IMG/VR virus record: IMGVR_UViG_3300017767_000001
Location: 1-64,000 of that record
From: a virus
Reading direction: 5' to 3' (one strand)
DNA length: 64,000 nt
The notes under the pieces were generated by a model. That model worked only from the letters and a program-made list of their open reading frames with translations, was not told the DNA's origin and ran no database searches. Position 1 is the first letter of the stretch; every line of letters starts with the position of its first letter. Positions 44,731 to 53,462 of the stretch are shown one piece after another. Both the position numbers and the translations under genes were made by a program.

Positions 44731-47700
44731 ATGGTAATGCCTTCAATAGATTGGAAGGGCCCTAACTGGGTAGCTCAAGGTAGTATAGAAGGAGCTTCCA
44801 GTACTGAGCAAGTAATTGGTATTACGGATATAATTTCAGAAGGGCCCATTGCAGGACTTGCAAAGGGAGGGGGGAGTATTTACTTAAATAATGACTCTCT
44901 ATTTACTGATGAAGAAACTGTATTTGCGTCAACCGTAGGACTTACCGCTAGTTCTGACCATGCTTCTGGATCTGGGCCTAATATAGTTATAAATGATTTT
45001 GAGAAACAAAGTTTTAACTGGAGCCCTTCGCAAGACGAGTTAAATACTTTAACAAGATTTATTTGCATTCATAATTTTCGAGAGTTTGGTGATGGAGTCA
45101 CCGGAGTCGGGGCCACAAATAGCACATTTAGTATTAACTCAAGCAGTGCTGCTGTAGGAGGCCACCAAGCATGGCAGCAACCTGCAGGATTTAATATAAT
45201 AATTGACGGGGATTTTTCTTTATTTCCTGACGGAGCTATAGTAGACAAACATCATTTTACATTACAAAATATTCAGAATAATGATGGTCTTGTAACAATT
45301 AAAGATCCTTCTTCAGACAGAAAATTAACTGGATATGCTACTAATATTAATGGTAATAAAGATCAATTAACTGTTAAAGTATTGCTTCCAAATTTAGACA
45401 ACCATCAATGGCTTAACGAAACAGATGCAAATGGAAACAATAAAATAATAATAAGTCTTTCTGTTTTTGTTAAAATTAGTTCAATTAATGGGAATGAGAT
45501 TACTTTAACAGGACAAATTGGAATTTTTGAAAAATGTCGATTTAGTTTTACTAAGCCTCAGTATAAAGATGGTTCCTCTGCAAATTCTTATAATCGTAAA
45601 GTACGATCCTCTACCTTTCAATTTGTTCCCGGAACAAAAGACCAACAGCCTTTAAAAACTCTAGCGGATAGCCCGGGGTCAAGTACTGTAGCGCTTCCAG
45701 GACTGCCATCGCTAGAACTAGGAGTAGTGCAAACTATAACACATACCGGAGCTCAAGCGGGAGAAATCGACGAAATACAGCTTCTCTTTAGGTATAATAG
45801 CGGATTATACACAATAAATACTGAAAGCGGAGATAAAGAAAATGCAGGCGCAGGATATGTAATTAAACTAGAAACTCAGGGCTCTGTTAATGCTCAGGGG
45901 GTTATTTCTTGGGACGATCAAGGATTCCTTGATGGCAATATGACAATGACCACAGGAGAGTATAGTTTAGCAAATCAATTAATAAATGGGTATGATGGGG
46001 TTAGCGGAGGAGACTCAGGCTCTCCTGTGACTTTAGGAGGGCCTGAAAATTCAAGTTCAGGAGTAAAATTTGATGGCCCATCAGGACCAAATACAAATTT
46101 GTTACTAGAAGGTACTCCTATTTTTGGACATGGAGGAAAACATGTTGGCCCTGTAAGTTTTACACATACAATAAATTTAGAGCCCTTTCAGCCTTTTAGC
46201 GGTTTTAGACTAAAAGTTTGCAGAATTACAGCGAGTCAAAATACTACAGACGATGCTTTTGGTCGTGCACATACTTGGGGAAATCGAGACTCAAGAACAA
46301 AGCTAGGATATAGAGGCTCAGACGTAGATAAGTGGCAGGCTATTCAAGCAGGTGGAATTAGTGGTGCTTTTGGAATCATAAAAGAAAAACTTAATTTTCC
46401 TTATACGGCTTTAGCAAATGTAACTTTTAGTAGCAGACAGTTTGATAGTGTTCCTACTCGAATGTATGACTGTTTTGGCATGCTCGTAAAAGTGCCGTCA
46501 AATTATACCACACGAGAAGAAACTGGATTGGTAGTAACTCCTGCTCCAGGAACTTTAGAAAAAGTTGGAAGTCTACCTTCGCCTCATAGATTATATAGCG
46601 GACTTTTTACAGGTCAATTTCGAGAAGAAAAAGTATGGACAGATAATCCTGCATGGATTTTTTACGATATTCTTACAAACAATAGATATGGAGTTGGAGA
46701 ATTTGTACAAACTTCAGATATTGATATTTATTCTTTATATAAGATTGCACGGTATTGTGATGAGCTTGTTTCTGACGGAAAAGGAGGAGTAGAGCCTCGG
46801 TTTAGGGCAAACTTATATATTCAAAAAGCTACCGATGTTTACAAAGTACTAAAAGATATGGCTACCATTTTTAGAGGTATGCTTTATTGGATGGATGGCC
46901 AACTTACTCCTGTAATTGACGAAGCAAAAGCTCCTACATATACTTTTAATAGATCCAATGTAGTAGATGGAGCTTTTAGCTATGAGCAAACAGGTACTAA
47001 AACAAGAACAAATCAAGTTGTAGTTCAATGGAATAATCCGGAGAACGACTATAAATTAGAACCTCTATTTGTAGAAGATAGAGAAAATATCATCAAAACA
47101 GGACAAATTGTAAAATCAGAATCTGTAGCATTTGGCTGTACCTCAGAAGGACAAGCTATTCGCTATGGGAGGTGGAAACTATGGACTGCACTCAATCAAA
47201 CAGAAATAGTTTCTTTTAAAAGCGCATTAAATGCAGCTTTTATTGCTCCTGGCGATATTGTAAATATTCAAGATAATCATGACTATGGCTTTGCTTTTGG
47301 AGGCAGAATTTCTAATGCAAGTTATTCTTCCGGAAATACCACTATAACTCTTGATCGAGATATTTCTGTAGATCCAGAGTCGGGAAGCCATACAAATATA
47401 GGAAGTGCAGGGACTTATACTCTTGCACTTTTGGTAGCAGAAAGAAAAGTTGTTGCAGCAAAAGACTGTAAAATTTGGGATAGTAGTACTACTCCAGCAG
47501 CATATAAAAATTTCAAGAAAGGAGACGTTGTAACTAAATGGTGGAATGGCACTACTCAAATAGAAGTCGATCAACCTAGTGGTTGGAGCAATGATCAATT
47601 TGAACAGTATACAGCAGATTCTTGGACTGCTCCGACTAATGTACCTGCTGGCGAAGACGAGCCAGTTCCTTTACATTTAGAATACGCAGACGCACATAGA

Positions 47701-50700
47701 ATACAAGATGTAACTTGCACAGCAAATGATCCTAACGGAAATGTTTTAACAATACAAAATCCTGCTGGTGTTCCTGTATTTGGAAGCCAAGCAGAGGCAG
47801 ATAGAGTTGTTCAAGGGGGTATTTGGGCTCTCAAAGATGAGAATGAAACAACAGCTTCTTATAAAACATATAAAGTTTTAAATATTGTTCATGAAGATGA
47901 CAATAGTTATGCAATTACTGCAGTAGAATATTTTGATACAAAATTTGATATAATTGAAACAAACTTTACTACTGCTGTTCCTGACCCTTTATTCCCAGTC
48001 GAAGATCCTGATAGCGTCTTGCCCGCGCCTAGAGGTCTTCGAGTATTTCGTTCTCCTCGAGCTGCAGACCCGGGAGAAGAGCTAGTTATAAAATGGGAGC
48101 CCCCTGCGGGGGAGTATGCAGAAACTGTATCAGGATATTCTATCTCTTGTAACATTCCAGGAATATTAGAAGAAGAAACCACAGCAGAAACCTATAAAGA
48201 ATTTAGTAAAGTTCCTGATGGAAAATATACTGTTTCTATACAAGCGTATTCTGCAACAGGCAAAAAATCTCGACCTACTTCAATTACTTTTTTTGTATAT
48301 GATGTATATGGAGGAACAGCAGAAAGATATAAGTACATTTTAAAAGGGGGAAAGGTTAGCGCACCCTCGGTAGTTACTAATGATCTGACATCAACTCCCA
48401 TAAATCAAAAATTTAGATTTGAACAAGATCCTTTATATATTCTCTCTAATAATGACACTTCCTCTACCGGTACCGGAAAAGAACTTAATATAGGGGGTAC
48501 TGGACTCGACTATAGTATATTAGGAAATTTTACCGGCTCCACTTGGTTCGGTGAGGCGCAGACTGACAAAACTGAAGCGTATGTATTTCTACGTAATTAT
48601 AAAACAACACCTAATCTTCGACTAATAAATTATGTGCAAGACAGTGCCTTAGGACTAGATTATTGGTATGATCAATCTTTAGCCACCCAAAAACATTATA
48701 ACGATAATGAAGTTTTTAATCATTTTCCTGGTAGTCCTGATATATGGGATCAGCAAAATGGGAAAGTCACACTAGAAAGCGGGTCTCCTAAAGTTACAGG
48801 AGCAGGCACCACCTGTAATTTCTTGACTGCATACTCTCCCACAAATGTAATAAAATTCAATGATGGCATGGCGGCAAAAGTAGCCTATGTAGAAGATGAT
48901 AGATGCCTATATATTGATAGAGTATTTACTTTTAAAACTCATTCAATAACTTCTGCGGAGGTTCTAACAAGTGGAAATGTCGGAAATGTTAAGTATATAG
49001 CACCGGGACATGATTTTGTTGTAGGAGATTATGTAACCATTGAAGGCATGAGCAACTCTGATTTTAACTCAGATCAGACAACTCATCATTCAAAGTTTAA
49101 AATCGTTGCAGTACAGCATAACCAATATAATGATGCAGGAAGTTTAACAACTAATGGCTACTTTGAAACGCGACCACGACTTGGTTCTAATGGCCAGTCT
49201 CTTACTGGGTCTTCAGCAGTAAATACAGGCGCTAACGCAACTACTGCTATTGGAAATGGAAAAACTGGAAACGATGCTGTTTATTCAAACCACTTTAAGG
49301 ATGAACTAAGTGTAGATTATTCTCGAGATTTTTTAATAGGAATAATTACTAACACAGGCTCATTCACTAATTACTGTACTTTAGACCCGGATATTGGCAG
49401 GCCAAGAGCAGTTGTTCTTGACTCTAATTTTTCTACTCTTAACTATAATACTGTAGGAGCTAGTGGAGGAACTATAACCAATGAATTGCAAAGTCCTTAC
49501 ACAGATCTTACTTTAACTGGTGTAGCAATTGGTTTTGAAGCCCCTCAATTTAAAGTAACAGGGAACTTTTTACCAAATTCAACGTATAGTGAAGATACTG
49601 CATTTGCTGATGTTACTAATTTTGCCACCGGACAATTTACGAAACAAATAGCAGGTGCTTCTTCAGATTCAGATGAAGTACCCGCATTTTCTTCTCTCCC
49701 TTTAGAATTTTCAGTAATTGTTCGTGAAAAATTTGATCCTGATAATGCGGCGAAGCAAGTAACTCAAACAATTAAAATTTTTGGTGTAAAGGATGGAGCT
49801 TCTGGCACAGAAGGCAGAACTGTATCTATTTTAGGAGATGATAGCTCAGTAAGATACGATAGTTCAAATGCAAATCCGGACCCAAGCTCAATAGTATTTA
49901 CTGCTACTGCTTTTAATTTTCCTGCTCCGACAACTGACGATGACGGAGCCTACATTAGATTTAAAGATCATAATGGAAATATTTTACAAGATTGGACAGC
50001 CATAAATACTGATGGAGTAGCTACCTATACTTTAAACTCGAGCTCATCAATAGTAATTAATGGAACAGCCACAAATCTTGGATACGGAGACGGACGACCC
50101 TCCGGCACAGATTTTAGACCAAAATATGTAGAAGCAGAAGCGTCTCTTGATATAAATCCACGAGTTGTTTCCGCAACTGATAGTACTCCTATTCTTTACA
50201 TAACAGATAATTCAACTGGGCTAAATGTAAACTTTCCAAATAATACTTACCCAATCGACTCTGCAAGTGATGGGACTATTTCAACCTCTACTCTTTCCGG
50301 CTCTGGTGGTACAATGGAAGTATTCATAGGAAACCAAGTAGGAAAGTATGTAGGTACAAATGATGGTACAGCAAATAAAAATAATAGTGCTATTAATTTA
50401 AATCCTGGTGAGTGGTATATTTCGAACGTACAATCTTCTGATTCCGATTTAACAGCAGGTAATATTTCATATGGGGGAGGAACAAATGGTAATCAAATTA
50501 TTACTATTGCTGATGCTAGTTTTAATACTGGTGGAAATGGTCTTAACAATTCCGAAACAATCACTTGGACCATAACCGGCGCGGATTCTGCCTCAACGAC
50601 TCTCACTACTAACGTTCAACAATCTTTGTTCAAAAACAAACCCGGAATAAATGCTACCCCAGCTTCGCCCGGAGAGGATGCTTATAATGTAGCAGGCACA

Positions 50701-52269
50701 AATTCTTCTCATTTATTTATTGCAAATGAAAATGGAATTGTTAGCAGTAATAATAATAATTTTTCAACTGGTTTTTCTGTAACTAAAGGAGGCACCTCTT
50801 ATACTTATGCTACAACTGGAGGCGCTAACGATACGAAATTTTCTATAACTCTTACTAATCCTGTGAACTGTGTGGGATCAGTTAGTAGTACAGGAATAGT
50901 TACTATTAGCAGTACTAGTTCTACAATTCTTACTTCTGCTTCTGTGACTACGGCTTCCTTAACGGTAGAAATTAGAGACTTAGGGGATAATGACTCATTA
51001 ATTGAAACTCATATTTTAAGATTTTCAAAAGTTAAACAATCAGTTCGAGACGGAGCAACCTTTACTTTCGGCTCAGTAGGAACAACAACTGCATCGGCTT
51101 GGGCAGGAACTTTAACAGCCTCCGCGGCTCAAGCTGCTGCAGGATTGGTAATTGGTAGCTCCACAGATGGGCACATTTCTCCTAACGATAGAGTCACACT
51201 AAGCTCCCCGCCTTACGCAGCAACACGAGTTTATACAGGCTCCAGAACAAATAATAGTGGCACTAATGGCCCCGTGAGCGCCTCTAGTTTCAGTTCGGTA
51301 GTAACTGAGTTTATTGATGGAAGTGCAATTGTAACTGGTACCCTTTCTGCTAATACGCTAGCTGCGAATACAACTATTAGTAATGCGATAAGAGCAGGAG
51401 AAAGAATAACTGTTGGAACTTCATCATCTCCTGCATCTGGAAAAATAAACAGTATAAATAAAACTAGTTTTAGTGATAATGATGCTGGTTTTTATATGGA
51501 TGGCTCAGGCGATTTTGTAGTTGGAAACAGTACTAATTACTTTAAATTTGATGCCAGCGCAGGAACAATCTCACTTGTAGCTCCAAGTATTCAGCTTACT
51601 GGACCTCCGGGCAATGATGGTACTGATGGTACTGATGGTAACGATGGTAACGATGGTAACGATGGTAACGATGGTAACGATGGTCAGGATGGTAACGATG
51701 GTCAGAATGGTCAGGATGGTCAGAATGGTCAGGATGGTCAGGATGGTCAGGATGGTCAGGATGGTCAGGATGGGGCAACAGGACCTGCAGGACAAGATGG
51801 TGTACCGGGAAGTCCGGGAACACCAGGAGCTATGGGACCTCCGGGACAGTCAGGCCCTCCAGGTAGTACGGGGCCTCAAGGACCCCCGGGATCTGCTGGA
51901 ACTCAAGGAGCAGACGGCGCAGGCGGGTTCTTATACATAGTTCAAAGTAATAGTAGTACTCCTGCTTCTAGTACAATTCCTACAGGAACATATGTGGACG
52001 GAGCTGTTGCAATTGTTCAAAATAATAATAATGAACAAAGAGCTTTTAGATTTAATGGTTCTTCTTCGCAATGGATTGGCCAGTCTTTAATTAATGCAGA
52101 TGTATTATTTGCAAATGCAATCGGTGCCACTCAGCTACAAATTTCCGCAGACAATTCGAATACTGCAAGTTCTATTTTTATGGACGGCAGTTCAGGACCT
52201 AGCGGAACAGGGCCTCGAATACTTATAAGAGATTCGAGTAGGATTCGTGTAATACTTGGAAGACTTTAA
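44731..52269 (+). CDS. Central tail tip/fibre protein, lambda J-like, with collagen-like segment
   Basis: 2512 aa. The first 1150 residues are J-like: GITDIISEGPIAGLAKGGGS, NPAWIFYDILTNNRYGVGEF, FRANLYIQKATDVYKVLKDM and an FN3 domain near 1110 (PAGEYAETVSGYSISCNIPG). Further beta-rich domains follow. Residues 2291-2399 are about 36 uninterrupted Gly-X-Y triplets, first Asn/Asp/Gln-rich (GND, GQD), then Pro-rich with Pro in the Y position (GVP, GSP, GTP, several GPP). The last 110 residues are a globular tip that may bind the receptor. A prolyl hydroxylase gene follows after 3 bp. Confidence 0.92.
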   Translation: MVMPSIDWKGPNWVAQGSIEGASSTEQVIGITDIISEGPIAGLAKGGGSIYLNNDSLFTDEETVFASTVGLTASSDHASGSGPNIVINDFEKQSFNWSPSQDELNTLTRFICIHNFREFGDGVTGVGATNSTFSINSSSAAVGGHQAWQQPAGFNIIIDGDFSLFPDGAIVDKHHFTLQNIQNNDGLVTIKDPSSDRKLTGYATNINGNKDQLTVKVLLPNLDNHQWLNETDANGNNKIIISLSVFVKISSINGNEITLTGQIGIFEKCRFSFTKPQYKDGSSANSYNRKVRSSTFQFVPGTKDQQPLKTLADSPGSSTVALPGLPSLELGVVQTITHTGAQAGEIDEIQLLFRYNSGLYTINTESGDKENAGAGYVIKLETQGSVNAQGVISWDDQGFLDGNMTMTTGEYSLANQLINGYDGVSGGDSGSPVTLGGPENSSSGVKFDGPSGPNTNLLLEGTPIFGHGGKHVGPVSFTHTINLEPFQPFSGFRLKVCRITASQNTTDDAFGRAHTWGNRDSRTKLGYRGSDVDKWQAIQAGGISGAFGIIKEKLNFPYTALANVTFSSRQFDSVPTRMYDCFGMLVKVPSNYTTREETGLVVTPAPGTLEKVGSLPSPHRLYSGLFTGQFREEKVWTDNPAWIFYDILTNNRYGVGEFVQTSDIDIYSLYKIARYCDELVSDGKGGVEPRFRANLYIQKATDVYKVLKDMATIFRGMLYWMDGQLTPVIDEAKAPTYTFNRSNVVDGAFSYEQTGTKTRTNQVVVQWNNPENDYKLEPLFVEDRENIIKTGQIVKSESVAFGCTSEGQAIRYGRWKLWTALNQTEIVSFKSALNAAFIAPGDIVNIQDNHDYGFAFGGRISNASYSSGNTTITLDRDISVDPESGSHTNIGSAGTYTLALLVAERKVVAAKDCKIWDSSTTPAAYKNFKKGDVVTKWWNGTTQIEVDQPSGWSNDQFEQYTADSWTAPTNVPAGEDEPVPLHLEYADAHRIQDVTCTANDPNGNVLTIQNPAGVPVFGSQAEADRVVQGGIWALKDENETTASYKTYKVLNIVHEDDNSYAITAVEYFDTKFDIIETNFTTAVPDPLFPVEDPDSVLPAPRGLRVFRSPRAADPGEELVIKWEPPAGEYAETVSGYSISCNIPGILEEETTAETYKEFSKVPDGKYTVSIQAYSATGKKSRPTSITFFVYDVYGGTAERYKYILKGGKVSAPSVVTNDLTSTPINQKFRFEQDPLYILSNNDTSSTGTGKELNIGGTGLDYSILGNFTGSTWFGEAQTDKTEAYVFLRNYKTTPNLRLINYVQDSALGLDYWYDQSLATQKHYNDNEVFNHFPGSPDIWDQQNGKVTLESGSPKVTGAGTTCNFLTAYSPTNVIKFNDGMAAKVAYVEDDRCLYIDRVFTFKTHSITSAEVLTSGNVGNVKYIAPGHDFVVGDYVTIEGMSNSDFNSDQTTHHSKFKIVAVQHNQYNDAGSLTTNGYFETRPRLGSNGQSLTGSSAVNTGANATTAIGNGKTGNDAVYSNHFKDELSVDYSRDFLIGIITNTGSFTNYCTLDPDIGRPRAVVLDSNFSTLNYNTVGASGGTITNELQSPYTDLTLTGVAIGFEAPQFKVTGNFLPNSTYSEDTAFADVTNFATGQFTKQIAGASSDSDEVPAFSSLPLEFSVIVREKFDPDNAAKQVTQTIKIFGVKDGASGTEGRTVSILGDDSSVRYDSSNANPDPSSIVFTATAFNFPAPTTDDDGAYIRFKDHNGNILQDWTAINTDGVATYTLNSSSSIVINGTATNLGYGDGRPSGTDFRPKYVEAEASLDINPRVVSATDSTPILYITDNSTGLNVNFPNNTYPIDSASDGTISTSTLSGSGGTMEVFIGNQVGKYVGTNDGTANKNNSAINLNPGEWYISNVQSSDSDLTAGNISYGGGTNGNQIITIADASFNTGGNGLNNSETITWTITGADSASTTLTTNVQQSLFKNKPGINATPASPGEDAYNVAGTNSSHLFIANENGIVSSNNNNFSTGFSVTKGGTSYTYATTGGANDTKFSITLTNPVNCVGSVSSTGIVTISSTSSTILTSASVTTASLTVEIRDLGDNDSLIETHILRFSKVKQSVRDGATFTFGSVGTTTASAWAGTLTASAAQAAAGLVIGSSTDGHISPNDRVTLSSPPYAATRVYTGSRTNNSGTNGPVSASSFSSVVTEFIDGSAIVTGTLSANTLAANTTISNAIRAGERITVGTSSSPASGKINSINKTSFSDNDAGFYMDGSGDFVVGNSTNYFKFDASAGTISLVAPSIQLTGPPGNDGTDGTDGNDGNDGNDGNDGNDGQDGNDGQNGQDGQNGQDGQDGQDGQDGQDGATGPAGQDGVPGSPGTPGAMGPPGQSGPPGSTGPQGPPGSAGTQGADGAGGFLYIVQSNSSTPASSTIPTGTYVDGAVAIVQNNNNEQRAFRFNGSSSQWIGQSLINADVLFANAIGATQLQISADNSNTASSIFMDGSSGPSGTGPRILIRDSSRIRVILGRL
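51613..51772 (+). repeat. 9-bp minisatellite coding Gly-Asn/Gln-Asp triplets
   Basis: About 18 tandem units of GATGGTAAC, GATGGTCAG and close variants. All units are 9 bp, so copy changes keep the frame and only lengthen or shorten the collagen-like rod. Confidence 0.9.
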
Positions 52270-52272
52270 TTA

Positions 52273-52842
52273 ATGAAACAATTAATAAATACTCCCTTCT
52301 CTTTATGGGAAGGAGAGTTATCTTTAGATATTTGTAATGCAATTATAACTGAAGGTCTGGCCCAGACTAAAACACAAGGAACGATAAATAACAATGAAAC
52401 TATAGATGAAAACATGAGAAAGGGAAATATTGCTTGGTTAGCTAAAAATGGCTGGATAGATAATCTTTTATTTAATTATGTATATAGAGCAAATATGTTA
52501 AATAATTGGTTTTTTCAATTAACAAGTAGAGAGGCCCCTCAGTTTACTATCTACGAAAAAGATGAACATTACGACTGGCACAGAGATTGTGATGCAGCGC
52601 ACTCCCTTCAGAGAAAACTTTCTGTTACTGTTCAACTTTCTGATCCTACTTCTTATGAAGGAGGAAATTTTCATATTAGAGACTACTGGAATGAAAATGA
52701 AATTTTTAGCTGGCACTCTGGAGCAAAAGTACAAGGCACAATAATAGTTTTTGGGTCTTCACTAAAACATAAAGTATTTACAGTTACAAAAGGTGTTAGA
52801 TACTCTTTAGTACAATGGTACTCCGGTCCAGATTTCATATAA
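52273..52842 (+). CDS. 2-oxoglutarate/Fe(II) oxygenase, prolyl-4-hydroxylase type
   Basis: 189 aa. Iron ligands His103 and Asp105 in HYDWHRDCD, distal His166 in SSLKHKVFTVTKG, and 2-oxoglutarate Arg176 in GVRYSLVQW. The fold order with LSVTVQLSDPTSYEGGNFHI is that of the P4H/PiuC family. Family members hydroxylate prolines or small molecules. Three bases after a collagen-like gene with many Y-position prolines, hydroxylation of that segment is the natural hypothesis. ATG; the ribosome site is weak, so coupling to the J-like stop is likely. Confidence 0.88.
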   Translation: MKQLINTPFSLWEGELSLDICNAIITEGLAQTKTQGTINNNETIDENMRKGNIAWLAKNGWIDNLLFNYVYRANMLNNWFFQLTSREAPQFTIYEKDEHYDWHRDCDAAHSLQRKLSVTVQLSDPTSYEGGNFHIRDYWNENEIFSWHSGAKVQGTIIVFGSSLKHKVFTVTKGVRYSLVQWYSGPDFI

Positions 52843-52859
52843 CCACTAAAAAATAACTC

Positions 52860-52888
52860 TTGACATTTCATGTGAGGATTGATATAAT
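52860..52888 (+). promoter_or_regulatory. Plus-strand sigma-70 promoter of the distal fibre genes
   Basis: AAAAAATAACTC element, TTGACA, 17 nt, TATAAT. The leader carries CTAGGAGTACG before the BppU-like gene. Confidence 0.9.
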
Positions 52889-52935
52889 CATTTTAACTTG
52901 TAATAAAAGCCTCCTCTAGGAGTACGTTAAAGTAA

Positions 52936-53283
52936 ATGGATATAATTCAAGTAGTAAAAGGAGATACAGGACCGCAGCTAAAGGCGACTGTAACTCGATC
53001 AGATACTGGAGAGGCTTTCGTAGGGTCTGGCACCATAAATTTACGTATCCGTAAAAAAGCTACGACTTCAATACTAGCAACTATTCCTTTAGATACCGTT
53101 ACTTCTAATCTAGCAGCAGGACTTTTGGTCTTTCCTCTTTCTAGTTTCTTGGCGCCCTCGAGCGGCACGGGGCCAGAAGAAGGGTTTTATGAAGCAGAAA
53201 TTGAATTTACTCTTGCAAATGGAGAGGTAATGAGTGTTTTTGAGTTAATTGATATAAAAGTCAGAGACGATTTTGGATCGTGA
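52936..53283 (+). CDS. BppU-N-like baseplate/tail protein
   Basis: 115 aa. IIQVVKGDTGPQLKATVTRS, GSGTINLRIRKKATTSILAT, FYEAEIEFTLANGEVM; the DTGP...L.a.v and strand order match the N-terminal domain of BppU-type upper baseplate proteins, an Ig-like attachment domain. It may link fibres to the tip. Confidence 0.65.
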   Translation: MDIIQVVKGDTGPQLKATVTRSDTGEAFVGSGTINLRIRKKATTSILATIPLDTVTSNLAAGLLVFPLSSFLAPSSGTGPEEGFYEAEIEFTLANGEVMSVFELIDIKVRDDFGS

Positions 53284-53462
53284 AAAAGAATTTAATACTG
53301 TTTGGAGCAAATGCAGGAAATACTCCTGTACTGAAAAAAACAACTTTAACAACTCCAGACTTAGCAACTCGAAAAACTAATACTGCGGTATTCTTTTCTT
53401 TGATAGAAGATTCTCCTAAACTAAAAGAGGTGGGGTCCAATCAAATAAATATAGTGATCTAA
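53280..53462 (+). CDS. 60-aa tail-region protein
   Basis: GTG start overlapping the previous stop. MKKNLILFGANAGNTPVLKK, then TTPDLATRKTNTAVFFSLIE. Beta-rich, not recognised. Probably a small tail or fibre connector. Confidence 0.5.
   Translation: MKKNLILFGANAGNTPVLKKTTLTTPDLATRKTNTAVFFSLIEDSPKLKEVGSNQINIVI

Noticed and set aside
51614-51940. Methionine/valine-rich plus-strand frame across the collagen repeat
   Set aside because: A shadow produced by the 9-bp repeat in another frame; the J-like frame is continuous through it.
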